Assembly: GCA_032871835.1 (NCBI GenBank)
Contig: CM065295.1
Location: forward strand, 23,570,501-23,634,500
Reading direction: 5' to 3'
DNA: 64,000 bases
From: Dipteronia dyeriana
Lineage: Eukaryota > Streptophyta > Magnoliopsida > Sapindales > Sapindaceae
Shown: in pieces, positions 1-10,278 of the stretch
How positions within the stretch are numbered: position 1 is the stretch's first letter
Layout: each line of letters opens with the position of its first letter
The notes under the pieces: model-generated
Database searches by the model: none
Seen by the model: only the letters and a program-made list of their open reading frames with translations
Told to the model about the DNA's origin: nothing
Program-made: the position numbers and the translations under genes

Positions 1-149
1 ACCACCCGTGGATGTTTCTTTGACCATCGGAGTTTTACCACGTAAAACTTGTCTTTGTTACTCTCTCGGCATCTCTTTCTTTTTGAATCAATAGCAAAAA
101 TCCCGTCATTGTTGGCTTTTCTGGCATAATCCAGAAAACGACGTCAACA
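1..149 (+). mobile_element. 3' end of a Tat-type Ty3/gypsy LTR (cut by window start)
   Basis: These bases match the last ~150 bases of the LTR at 13825-14671 and, in reverse complement, the LTR at 58889-59774. They share the words around 'ccacccgtggatgtttct' and the terminal 'gacgtcaaca'. The end is CA at 148-149. The next bases do not resemble the tRNA primer site that follows the minus-strand copy at 58870-58887. This is therefore a 3' LTR or a solo LTR, not a 5' LTR, and it abuts pararetrovirus sequence. The 5' part lies outside the window. Confidence 0.8.
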
Positions 150-813
150 GAACAAAATATGAAAAAAATTATAATGAAAAGAAAAGAAAACAGTTTCAAG
201 AAAGATGGATTCAATGCATTGAAACACTTGATAAAGAAATACCCTTTTTCGAATGGTATGTCAATAGAAAAACTTTAGAACAACAACAATGTCTTGTCAT
301 CAATCGAAACAGAACAAGAACTTATAAAACAAAAATAGGAGAAGAAAAACAACTTCATCCTCCTCCTAGGCATTTCGAAATTGAACTTCCTAATAAAGAT
401 CCTGAAAATAATAACAACACTACCTTATGTACCCTCTTTATCATATTTGATGATCCCCTATCTGCTACTGTACCCTCTTCTTCGCAACAGGTTGGTATAG
501 TCAGGAGACAAAACAACTACTCAAACTTTTCCTAAATTCCATAGGAGAACAATTAGAACAAATTGAAGTCAACATGCACAAGACCATAGAATCATCTCCT
601 CCCAAAGAAATTCCCCAAGTTTATGTCCCTGGAGAAAGAAAAGATGAAAAACAAAAAGCCAAATTACCTGAATATTATCCAGACAATTTACTTTTCCCTA
701 ATCCTACAGGTATAGAAATATGTTTTGATCAGCTTATTGATAAAAAAGAGTTGATAAAAGCTCTAGAAGAAAGACTGAAAAATTTACCACAACCAGAAAT
801 TCAAAACCCTTGA
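150..813 (+). pseudogene. Pararetrovirus polyprotein fragment upstream of the coat region
   Basis: This lysine-, glutamate- and asparagine-rich coding remnant lies before the coat-protein-like region. The longest open piece is 574-813 (79 codons), rich in Pro, Lys and Glu, and its stop is followed by a frame change into the piece starting at 842. Composition and position suggest the polyprotein segment just before the coat protein. I see no recognised domain. The piece is disrupted, and the left end is set by the LTR boundary at 149/150, so it is incomplete. Confidence 0.5.
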
Positions 814-841
814 TTATTCTTCTGAGGATGATTTTGAAAAC

Positions 842-1999
842 ATGGTCCAAAAAATTACATCCACTGACAAAGCTGACAGTCATAACTATACTAGATTTTA
901 TCATAACACCAAACCTTATTATCCTAAACCAACTCCTCCTTACCTACAATATGAAGAAACCGTCCCTTACAGAGCATATACTGGTAATGCTTGTTATCAA
1001 TTTAACATTGATGGATTATCAGAATATCAGATTATCACAATCCTAAGACAAATGCATACTATAGGTTATATTTACATTAAAAAACAAAACATGACCCATG
1101 CTGATGCTGTCACATCCCTAGCCACAGGATTCGAAGGACGATTGTTTGGATGGTGGACACGTACTCTCCGTCTAAATGCCAGAACTACCATAATAAATCA
1201 TACCAAGACTATATCCACCACCACACTTGTTAGGACCTCTATTGACCCATCATCCTTCATACCTTCTACCTCCACTACAACCACCACATCCCAACCTGAT
1301 GGTATTGATGTTTTATGTTATATCATATTAATGCATTTTGTAGGAAACCCTAACAGACTTCAAGGAAAAGAAATTTCAAAACTCCAAAATCTCAAATGCA
1401 AGAAACTTAGTGATTTCAAATGGTATAAAGACATATTTCTAACTAGAGTCCTTCAACGAGCTGACAATGCCAATTCCTATTGGAAAGAAAATTTTCTTTC
1501 AGGATTATCAAAGCTTTTTTCTAATAAAGTTAGGGACAAAATGGTAGAACAAATGGGCATGTCTGATTGGTCCCAGATAGATCTCAATACTTGGACATAT
1601 GGAGAAATCATTGCCACCATTAACACAGTAGCCTTACAATTATGCAATGATATTAGGTTAAAGAGCCAATTGAAAAAAAAACAACAACTAACCACCAAGA
1701 AAGAACTAGGATCTTGGTGTGAACAATTTGGGTTCGACAAACATCCCATCTGCAGAAAAAGAAAAACATCAAAAGACATTTATAGGTATAGGAAGAAAAC
1801 TGGTATGGGAAGAAGGAAAATCATACCCAAATGAAAATATGCTTATATACCAGGAAAAACTGCCAACTATTTTTCAGACTATGCCAAAAAGAAAAAAGGA
1901 AAACAAAACAAGAGAAAAAATTCAAGAAACTTTAAAAAATTGACAAAATGTTTCAAATGTGGAAAAGATAGACATTATGCTAATAAATGTCCAGACTAA
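842..1999 (+). pseudogene. Pararetrovirus coat-protein-like region with CCHC zinc knuckle
   Basis: The open frame 842-1834 (330 codons) has the feel of a plant pararetrovirus capsid: an FGWWTR tryptophan pair, a low-complexity Thr/Ser stretch around 1200-1300, and a helical segment with KLSDFKWYKDIF near 1410-1435. A further frame after a frameshift carries a zinc knuckle of the form C-x2-C-x4-H-x4-C at about 1950-1995 (CFKCGK then H then C). In the family the knuckle binds nucleic acid during packaging. Here the knuckle is out of frame with the capsid part, and a stop follows at 1999. The sequence is then broken at 2036 by a solo LTR. It is non-functional. The alternative, a gypsy gag, is less likely because the downstream order lacks integrase. 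Confidence 0.72.
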
Positions 2000-2036
2000 A
2001 AGAATAAGATTAGAAGTCTAGAAATTGAAGAAAACA

Positions 2037-3793
2037 TGTAACACCCAGTTTTTCAGGCTCAATTGAAAGGCCGAATTTGAAAAAAAAAATGGGATAAGCG
2101 TGAAGCAGAAAAGGCATCAGGTGAGTAAGACAAGTGAACTGCATGGCTGACAGGCAGCTGTGAGCTTGGTTTGTGTCCTGTCATAAGTATATATATATAT
2201 ATGAGGATAAATGTTGTGAGAGCTAGAAAGCAGTGGAATCAAGCGGAAGAAAGGAAAGAGAAGAAAAGAGAAAAGTCAGTGAAGCTCTCGTGATTACAGA
2301 TTTCAGTTGATTCTTCTTTGATATCCAGTTTCTAATTGGATCTTGTGATTGATAGGGAAAGAAGACGAAGGGAACCTAGCATACTCAGTCTAAGATAAGC
2401 TTGACGTCTAAGTTGTGAGTGAATTAAGTTTCTATTTTGTTTTTAATTCAAAAGTTTCCAGTTTTATGCTTAAGATAAATTGTTGCAAATCATTTAAGCT
2501 TTTTATTGCTTTTTATGATTGATGGTGATGATACAGAGAACTGAAAGTATATGTTTTATGCTTATATTAGCACTCATAATCAGTTATATTATTTTTATGA
2601 ATTATCAATAAGAGATTATGATTTCTACAAAAACACCATGTACCCTTCCCCAGTTATGATTATGGTTGGCTTTTAGGGCCGTTCTACACATGTGTATGTC
2701 ATGAGTCGCTCTGCATGTGCATGACCAGAGAAAAAGTAATAGAGTCGCTCTACACTTGTATGACCAAAGAGTCGTTCTGCCCGAGCATGACCAGAGAAAG
2801 AGTAATCGAGTCGCTCTGTTCAGGTATGACCAGAAGTTATTCATGACTGCGTTTGCCCAAAGTATTTCGGCTTACGTATGGAGGATATCCCCGGTACGAA
2901 TTTGGTGAAGATTAAGATTTTATAAAGTATTTGTTCTTGTTCAGCAAAGAGAAGCATTCAGTTTATTCAGTTTATTCAGCACGAAAGTAGATATATTATC
3001 TTATACCATGTATTACTGAATGCTTATGGTAAAGTGGTTTAGAAAAGTGTTTTTAAAAGTTTTCATTCACTCACTGGGCGTTAGCGCTGATCCATTCACT
3101 CTTAAATATTTATCCAGGTAGCTGCTCTGTTGTGCGGACTCAGAAGTTTTGAGGTGGGCCACTCGATGACATCAAGAAGCATAAAAATCATGCATTTTAA
3201 TTTTTCGGTGCATATTTAGAAATGTGAGGTCGGCATGGTCGGGACGATAGGTATTGACGGGACGGTAGGCATGGTCGGGACGGTAGGCATGGTCGGGACG
3301 GTAGGCATGGTCGGGATGGTAGGCATGGTCGGGACGTGGTCAGATTTCTACTCGGTCTGTTCAGCCTAACTCTGCCCACTTGACCTACTCGGCCCACTTG
3401 ACCTACTCGGCCCAAATGGCCTATTCGGTCTACTTGGCCTACTCGGATTTCATACTCGGCCTGTTCAGTTTCCCACTCGGGATGGACTAGTTACTTAGAT
3501 TTTAAAGTGGTCGGTTTTTTGTCCGAACGGTCATTTTTGATAAACTTTTTGTAACGGACGAAAATATATGTAAAGAAATTATAATTATGTACATTTTGTA
3601 CTCTACAGTATTCTCCTCACATTTTATTTGATTCAAACAAGTATTTTCGAATGGAGATTTCAGCAGAAAGTCCTTTTATTATGCTAGAGAATGTAGAGCC
3701 CATAGGGTTTCCCTTGTACTCAAGAGAGGAGTCGTGGCAGCCCACAGGGCCTCCCTCGTACTCAAGAGAGAGGAGTCGGGGTGGGTCCTGTCA
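2037..3793 (+). mobile_element. Solo LTR (1757 bp) with perfect 5-bp target duplication
   Basis: The sequence starts TGTAACACCC and ends GTCCTGTCA. It is flanked on both sides by AAACA (2032-2036 and 3794-3798), a perfect 5-bp target duplication. The pararetrovirus coding sequence resumes right after it. There is no internal region, so it is a solo LTR left by recombination between two LTRs. A TATA-like run at about 2189-2202 suggests + orientation. It contains imperfect repeats around 2700-2830 (a 'gagtcgctctg' unit), an ~18-bp tandem repeat at 3230-3340 ('catggtcgggacggtagg'), and a duplicated 'tactcaagagag' block near 3718-3770. Superfamily is not certain; the size and TGTAACACCC start are common in plant Ty3/gypsy LTRs. 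Confidence 0.88.
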
Positions 3794-3798
3794 AAACA

Positions 3799-4137
3799 TT
3801 AAAGACAAAATAATCCAAATCCTTTATACAGATTCTGATTCCACTATAGAAATAGATAATGCACCAGAAGAAGTTTTGGTTATAGGAAGCTCTTCTGAAG
3901 GAACCTCTTCCTCCACAAAATCTTGTCCTGACATGCAACCTTGTGTTTGCAAAGAAATAAATGTCTTAGACAAACAAGATTATTCTCTCATTATTAGCAT
4001 GATTGATAACATCGAAAACCCTATACAAAAAGCAAAACACATTAGACAATTACAACAAAAAATCTCTACTGAATTACCTTCAAACAGCTCATCTCATGAA
4101 ATTGATTAATCTTTTAAAAGTACTCCTTTCCAGACCC
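3799..4137 (+). pseudogene. Pararetrovirus polyprotein piece between knuckle and protease
   Basis: Coding sequence of the viral remnant resumes directly after the solo LTR. The open frame that reads through here actually begins inside the LTR (3651-4109), so its first ~50 codons are LTR sequence and only the rest is viral. The viral part is acidic and serine-rich, with a Cys-containing stretch near 3930-3955. It has no domain I recognise. The frame ends at 4109, and similar Lys/Asn-rich sequence goes on to the protease region. It is a chimeric frame, not a gene. Confidence 0.5.
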
Positions 4138-4326
4138 TAGATTTTGACGAGAATGTCCTAGGACAATTTCAAAATTCTAAAACAAGAAAAGTCAATATCA
4201 TTGACCTATAAAAGGAAGTTCAGGACATCAAAGTAGAAATAAAAACCATAAAGAAAAACATTCAAAATATACAAGAACAACAAAAAACCAAGAAAGACAA
4301 TCATCCTCCAAAAATAAACCATCCCA

Positions 4327-5127
4327 ATGAAAACTCTCACATTCCCAAAGAACCTGAATTTAACAGTTCTAACGACTCTAACACAGCTCCACCCAACCAA
4401 GATTCAATTGCTAATATCACACATCATAATCATATTTAACGAAATTAGAATCCAAAAATGGTATATTGAAATCGAGATCAGAATTTCATCTGATTATCAT
4501 CTCAGGGTTAATGCCTTAGTTGATACTGGGGCTGATTTGAATTGCATAAGGGAAGCTATTGTTCCCACAAAATACCTTGAGTTAACCATTGAATCCTTGT
4601 ATGGAGCAAATAGACAACGACTAGATATCAAGTACAAATTAACCAATGCTAAAGTTTGTAACATGGGGATTTGCTATTCCAATGATTTCCTCATTATAAA
4701 AACTTTATCTCAAAATGTCATATTAGGACTACTATTCTTATACCTAATATCTCCTTTCAAGGTTACTAATGAAGGAATAGTAATAGAATATTTAGGAAAA
4801 GAAATCATATTTCCTTTTTTCTTCCCTATACTCATAAAAGATTTGAATACTTTGAGGAATGAATGCATCCATAAAGACAACCCTGACAATTTAGAAAATT
4901 GCATTGCTAACCTAAACCAAAAACAAACCCAACTTGCTTTTTTGAAAAATGACCTAGAATTTCAAAGACAAGAAAGACAAATTGAAAACCCCCAATTTCA
5001 AATAAAGATTAATGAATTCAAAGAAAAATTAGAAAAAGAAGTCTGTTCAACTATCCCTAATGCTTTTTGGGATAGGAAAAAAGACATTGTTACTCTCCCT
5101 TACAACAAGGATTTTCACGAAAAATGA
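4327..5127 (+). pseudogene. Pararetrovirus aspartic protease and start of reverse transcriptase
   Basis: This is an open frame of 266 codons. Residues about 62-75 read NALVDTGADLNCI, the DTG active-site motif of retroviral-type aspartic proteases, with an ILGLLFLYLISPF stretch about 70 residues later that fits the second half of the fold. The C-terminal ~80 residues are charged and probably coiled. The frame ends at TGA (5125-5127), just before the reverse-transcriptase core. In the family the protease cleaves the viral polyprotein. The protease motif itself is intact, but upstream and downstream frames are broken, so a functional product is not expected. Confidence 0.72.
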
Positions 5128-6262
5128 ATCCCCACTAAAGCAAGACCTATCCAGATGACTGCCGAAATGGTTGAATATTGCAAAAAAGAAATCCAATATT
5201 TATTACAAAAACAGCTCATTCGACCATCTAAATCTCCTTGGAGTTGTCCAACCTTTTATGTATAGAAAAATGCTGAAATAGAAAGAGGAGTTCCCAGACT
5301 TGTCATAAATTATAAGTCCTTAAATGAAGCACTCCAATGGATTAGGTATCCTATTCCTAATAAATCAGATTTATTAAAGAGATTATATGATTCCATTATT
5401 TTTACGAAATTCGACATGAAATCGGGGTTTTGGCAAATCCAAATAGCTGAAAAAGACCGTTATAAAACAGCTTTTACAGTACCTTTTTGACAATATGAGG
5501 GGAATGTTATCCCTTTTAGTTTAAAAAATGCTTCTGGTGAATTTTAATGCATTATGAATAAAATTTTTAATCCTTTCTCTAAATTTTCAATAGTCTATTT
5601 CGATGATGTTTTAATATATTCTAAAAATATTAATCAACTTTGGAAACATCTTGAAACCTTTTTTAAGACTATAAAATTCCATGGTCTAGTTATTTCTACT
5701 CCAAAAATCCATTTATTCCAAACACATATCAGATTTTTGGGCCATAACATAAAAATAGAAACCATTATTCCTATACAAAGAAGTCTTGATTTTGCTGACA
5801 AATTTTGCAGATGAAATAAAATACAAAAAACAATTACAAAGATTTTTAGGATGTTTGAATTATATTTCAAATTTTTACAAAGAGTTACGGATTATTTGTA
5901 AACCCCTTTTCCAAATGCTAAAAGCTAATCCTTTACCTTGGACAGAAGAACATACAACTGTTGTTAAGACTGTAAAAAAGCATGTCAAAAGACTACCTTG
6001 TATGTTTATCTGCCATCCTAGTGCCCCAAAATTTGTTGAAACTGATGCTTGTGAGTTAGGGTACGGAGGAATTTTGAAACAAGTTATTAATGACAAATAA
6101 TGTTTAGTTAGATATATTTCTGGTTCTTGGAATGAAACCCAGCAAAAATATTCTACAGTAAAAAAAGAGATTTTAGTTATTGTTTTGACAATTCAAAAAC
6201 TACAAGATGATCTTATAAACTAAAAATTTGTTTTAAAAGTAGACTGCCAATATCATATAGGA
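5128..6262 (+). pseudogene. Pararetrovirus reverse transcriptase and RNase H, decayed
   Basis: The reading frame is broken by several stops and at least one shift (TGA at 5125-5127, TAG near 5262, TGA near 5488, TAA near 5547). Recognisable blocks are PTKARPIQMTAEM just after the first stop, LIRPSKSPWSCPTFYV, FDMKSGFWQIQIAEKDRYK, and the polymerase motif YFDDVLIYSK at about 5596-5625. The YFDD form differs from the more usual YIDD of this family. An RNase H region follows (FVETDACELGYGGIL at about 6018-6065) and is cut at 6262 by an LTR fragment. In an active virus this enzyme copies pregenomic RNA into DNA; this copy cannot. Confidence 0.8.
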
Positions 6263-7882
6263 TTCCTTAGGTGGATTTATTTGGTGGTTAAAAATCATTT
6301 TCAAAGAAGAATTCTACCCTTATGTAGATTAACTTGGTGACCAAGAATCTTTTTCCAAAAAGAATTCTTTTCTACACCAAGACTCCTAATCCAACTCAAT
6401 AGTGTATTTATAACCATATTAAAGACTTCCTAAATTGATTAGATAAATAATTCCTTTTATTTATCTACTTATCAAATATAGTCTTTAATATTAATTATAC
6501 TACCAACAATAGTATAATATTAGGAGATCATCTCCTACTAGAAAACATATTTTGACTTTTAATTAAATAATTAATTAATTATCAAATTAATTAATTTTTA
6601 TTTAATTAAATAATAAAATAAAAATAATATGATTAAGCTAAACTATATAGTTTTGCCGTCCAACACCATATATGGACCATTATATATTTATTTTTATTAA
6701 ATCCATTGGACCATAATAAAAAGTACACATGTGAACTAGACCCATTCTTACATAAAGAAACAAGTCTGCATGCCTCAATACAATTCTAGATGAACCCCCA
6801 AATTGGTCCGGTAGAATATATCAAGTGATCCATGCAAGTTCGTGTGGATTGGGGATCTTGGCGGGCAATCTAAATTTAAGCTCCAATAGACACAACCCAA
6901 TCATAATCAACAAATGATTCACTTAGGTTCGATCTATTTATTTTAGTTCATTCTACTAAAGAACTAAAATTGAACTCTTAAAAAAAGATAGAATTAGTTA
7001 ATATTTCTTACTCATACCCTAGACAACCTTTATTGGAGAAAGTGTATCCTTGTGAAGAATATCAGTAATCGCCAAGAGCTCATAGACCGTCTATAGCTCT
7101 CAAAGTTACCATATTTACTCATATGACCACATTTTGAACTTGGATATTTTGACTTGCCCAGAAGCCATGTTTCAATAGACACTATTGAAAACTTAACGTT
7201 AAGATTTAATATCCAATATCTCGAAAACATCCTTATGATGATATTCAATCTCATTTAATAAACGGAGCCATGATGTCCATATCTATAAATAAAGTCCTCT
7301 ATCGATTAACAAATGAATACCACCAAACTATCGATGATAGACTATGATATATAATCGTACTCATTGATAGCTCAAATGATAACACTTGCAACCATAAGTC
7401 CATCATTTATCTCAGGATTGAGATAGACTCTCCGATTGTCTTCAGGTGAAAACTTTTATCCATTGACGGTTCTGGATAAAGTAATTCATTGTGATCCTAT
7501 TCAATGCACCCACTGTACTCGATTCTTTTGCCCAAAGATACCACACTTTGATAATTTTAGACTTATCATAACACATTCGATCCCACTCAAATGCTAGCAA
7601 AAGAATCTACAACTTTGACAAGATAAAGGCACCCAACATTTATCTTATGTTGTGGATATTATTCAAGACTAACTAAAGAATTTTGTCTACCTCAAACATA
7701 TCTAGATGTATGAATAATTCTTCTTTTCTCGTAGTCTTTTGACATTATGATTATTACTTTTGACAATTATAATAATTAAACTATAAATGCTATAAGATTT
7801 GTTAAACTAGAAAACACTTTACTAATATGAAAAGATTGTCAAATACATTACTATACTCTTGCTATCGAGCATAATCCCAACA
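6263..7882. mobile_element. Truncated LTR, same family as the solo LTR at 39173-41476
   Basis: This is co-linear and highly similar to 39902-41476, from 'ttccttaggtggattta' to the shared end 'gagcataatcccaaca'. The first ~730 bases of the family LTR are missing. The left edge joins pararetrovirus RNase H sequence and the right edge (CA at 7881-7882) joins Tat integrase sequence, so this fragment sits at the seam of two unrelated elements. I see no real gene in it. Orientation is not assigned because both ends are TG/CA compatible. Confidence 0.78.
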
Positions 7883-8939
7883 TCAACAACAACCACAGTT
7901 AGACCAAAGAACACCCCAATCACACATCTTATTAGGCCAAGTATAGTTGAGCCAAAAGACTTTGAAGTCTCAGAAATCCGAACACTGTCAGGCGGTTGGA
8001 TGACTCAACTAAAAAAATACTTGGAGGAAGATATACTTCTAGAAGACCTCATAAAGGAAAAACGCATCAGGTATAGGTCAGCAAGATACACTAAGATTGG
8101 AAGAGAATTATTCAGAAGAGGGTTCTCTCGAACACTCCAAAGGTGCGTATCAGATGATGATACAAAACGGATACTACAAAAAATCCATGGTGGAGTATGC
8201 AGGAATCATACAGGAGGCAGAAGTTTGGCATACAAGGTACTCAGGAAAGGCTTGTATTGGCTTTCTTTGTTCTCGAATGCACATCGATGTTCAGAAAGAT
8301 GCAATGCTTGCCAAAGGATTGCCAATGGCATTTGGCAGCCCCCTGAACACCTAAGAAGCCTCACATCCCCATGGTCATTCGCCTTGTTGGGTTTGGACTT
8401 AATTGGTCCAATGCCAGCAGGAACAGGGGGTGGAGCGAAACATGCAATTGTAGCCGTCGATTATTTTACAAAATGGGCAGAAGCTGAAGCATTAGTGCAC
8501 ATCACTGAAGCAAACACAACACACTTTGTAAAGAAGAACATACTCTATAGATTTGGATTTTCGAATACCATTATCACTGACAACGGCACTCAATTTAACA
8601 ATCAGAAGTTTAGGCAGCTGTGCAATGAGTATTATATTGCAAATTATTACGTTACACCTGCCCATCCGCAAACAAATGGACAAGTTGAAGCAATGAACAA
8701 GGTCATCAAGCACACGCTCAAAGCAAAGCTAGATGCCAAAAAAGGCAGTTGGGTCGAAAAACTTCCTGAAGTATTATGGGCTTATCGAACAACTGCAAGG
8801 ACTTCTACAGGAGAAACACCATTTTCCTTGGCATTCAAAACTGAGGTTGTCATCCCGACAAAAACATCATAAATGTCGCCCAAAGTCAGGCTATATGATG
8901 AAGATCATGATGTTGATATGCTACTACAAGGCCTAGATG
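7883..8939 (+). pseudogene. Tat/gypsy integrase, 3' part of pol
   Basis: An open frame covers this to 8872; its first eight codons lie in the adjoining LTR fragment. It shows an HHCC zinc-binding domain (IHGGVCRNHTGG then CNACQR), then the DDE core. The first Asp is in GLDLIGPMP, the second in TDNGTQF, and the Glu in NGQVEAMNK. The WVEKLPEVLWAYRTT block typical of plant gypsy integrases follows. Integrase inserts the cDNA copy into host DNA. The core looks nearly intact. After 8872 the C-terminal part continues with stops to about 9235 (the block ending 'accccgaccatgcaatgccc'). With no RT or gag upstream, it is a dead fragment. Confidence 0.88.
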
Positions 8940-9134
8940 AGTTAGAATAAAAAAGGAAAAAATCCCAAGTGCGAAATGCGGCATATTAGCAAAGAGTAGC
9001 TAGGCACTATAATTCTCATGTCAGTGTTAGGAGGTTCGAAATAGGAGACCTGGTGCTCAGAAAAGTATCGTTGAACATAAAAATTAAAGTTTGCGGGCTC
9101 ATTAGCAAACAAGTGGGAAGGTTTATACAAGATT

Positions 9135-9598
9135 GAATGGATAGTTGGCCATGGAGCATACTGGATCGCCCGATCTATCGGAGGGATTTTACCCCGACCA
9201 TGCAATGCCCAATACTTAAAGATTTTTTATCCTTGAAATTCGCTTTATTGCTTTTTAGTCAAGATATTTTTTAGTTATTTATTCTTAGCAACCTTTTTCC
9301 GTATTGTTAGTTTTGCAGAATTATGAATAAAAACCCAAATATGGGATTCCCAAAAATCCGAAGATAGAATGGATAGTTGGCCATAGAGCATATTGGATCA
9401 CCCGGTCTGACGGAGGGGTTTTACCCCGACCAAGCAATGCCCAATACTTAAAGATTTTTTATCCTTGAAATTCGCTTTATTGCTTTTTAGTCAGGATATT
9501 TTTTAGTTATTTATTCTTAGCAACCTTTTTCCGTATTGTTAGTTTTGCAGAATTATGAATAAAAACCCAATTATGGGATTCCCAAAAATCCGAGCATA
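9135..9598 (+). repeat. 232-bp tandem duplication at the end of pol
   Basis: Bases 9135-9366 are repeated at 9367-9598 with few differences. The unit covers the last part of integrase ('gaatggatagttggccat') and the following non-coding sequence up to 'attcccaaaaatccga'. The differences are scattered, so the duplication is not brand new. Confidence 0.9.
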
Positions 9599-10019
9599 TG
9601 ATAATAAGAACATATAGAAAAATTTGAGGATATGATAATAAGAACATATGCAAAGACTGAGTGCATAATAACATGAAATAAAATGCTCGGGGCCATTAAT
9701 TTGGCAAAAATCCTGAATGGATGGAGAAGCTCAAAGGAGCATGCCAGCCGAGCAAGATCCACCGAGACCTTAGCCAAAAGGCAAACCTGATGCACCAAAT
9801 TTTGGAAAATGGCTCGAGGCATTGTCGGGAAAATCCCGGTGAGTTGCACAGCTGTGTTAAGCAATTCAGAGCCTAACGATTCGGTAAACCCTTACGCAGA
9901 TAAAACTAGGAGACGTCCTCAGTGACTTGCGTAAGGACTCAAACGTATGATCGTGGTGAGCCTTGATGCAACATTTGGGTGCTAACCAAGTATGAAACAC
10001 AAGTACAAATCTACTTGCC

Positions 10020-10240
10020 TGTTTTGAGATGACTCGGTTAATAATATTAGCTGGTTAAATAAGATACTTGGAAGCTAAAATGACGAAGGGGTTACTCGGG
10101 TAACGATACTAACTTGGTAACGAGACTAGCCAGTTAATAAGATACTTGGCATTTGAAATTACGCTGCACAGATAACGAGACTAGCCAGTTAATAAGATAC
10201 TTGACATTTCAAAAAGCAATCATGCAAAATATGAAATTTT
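10020..10240 (+). repeat. Degenerate short repeats in the Tat 3' non-coding region
   Basis: The words 'ccagttaataagatactt' and 'ggttaataatattagct' recur several times in this stretch. The same unit, in reverse complement, forms a clearer tandem array at 56543-56735 in the minus-strand Tat copy. This is non-coding; its role is unknown. Confidence 0.7.
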
Positions 10241-10278
10241 ATTAATAGTACAAATTTTTACAAGGTCTAAGGCGGGCC

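Larger units (their letters stand above)
150..6262 (+). mobile_element. Endogenous pararetrovirus remnant (Caulimoviridae-like)
   Basis: The order of coding remnants is coat-protein-like region, CCHC zinc knuckle, aspartic protease, reverse transcriptase, RNase H. No integrase follows, which is the order in plant pararetroviruses (Caulimoviridae). The motif wording of the reverse transcriptase and the knuckle also fits that family better than Ty3/gypsy. The copy is dead. It has stops and frame changes throughout, a solo LTR at 2037-3793, a left end abutting a Tat LTR, and a right end cut by another LTR fragment at 6263. The movement-protein region would lie upstream and is missing or outside the window. 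Genus (florendovirus, petuvirus or other) cannot be decided without a reverse-transcriptase tree. This is a genomic fossil with no sign of activity. Confidence 0.8.

Noticed and set aside
810..1046. Open frame overlapping the coat-protein region
   Set aside because: It is a shifted frame over viral capsid sequence; the frame from 842 has the family-like residues.
2605..2908. Overlapping open frames on both strands in the solo LTR
   Set aside because: They come from the 'gagtcgctctg' repeats; no domain and fully inside the LTR.
3230..3345. CRISPR-like spaced repeats
   Set aside because: Units of ~18 bp are contiguous with no unique spacers and lie inside a plant LTR; plants have no CRISPR arrays.
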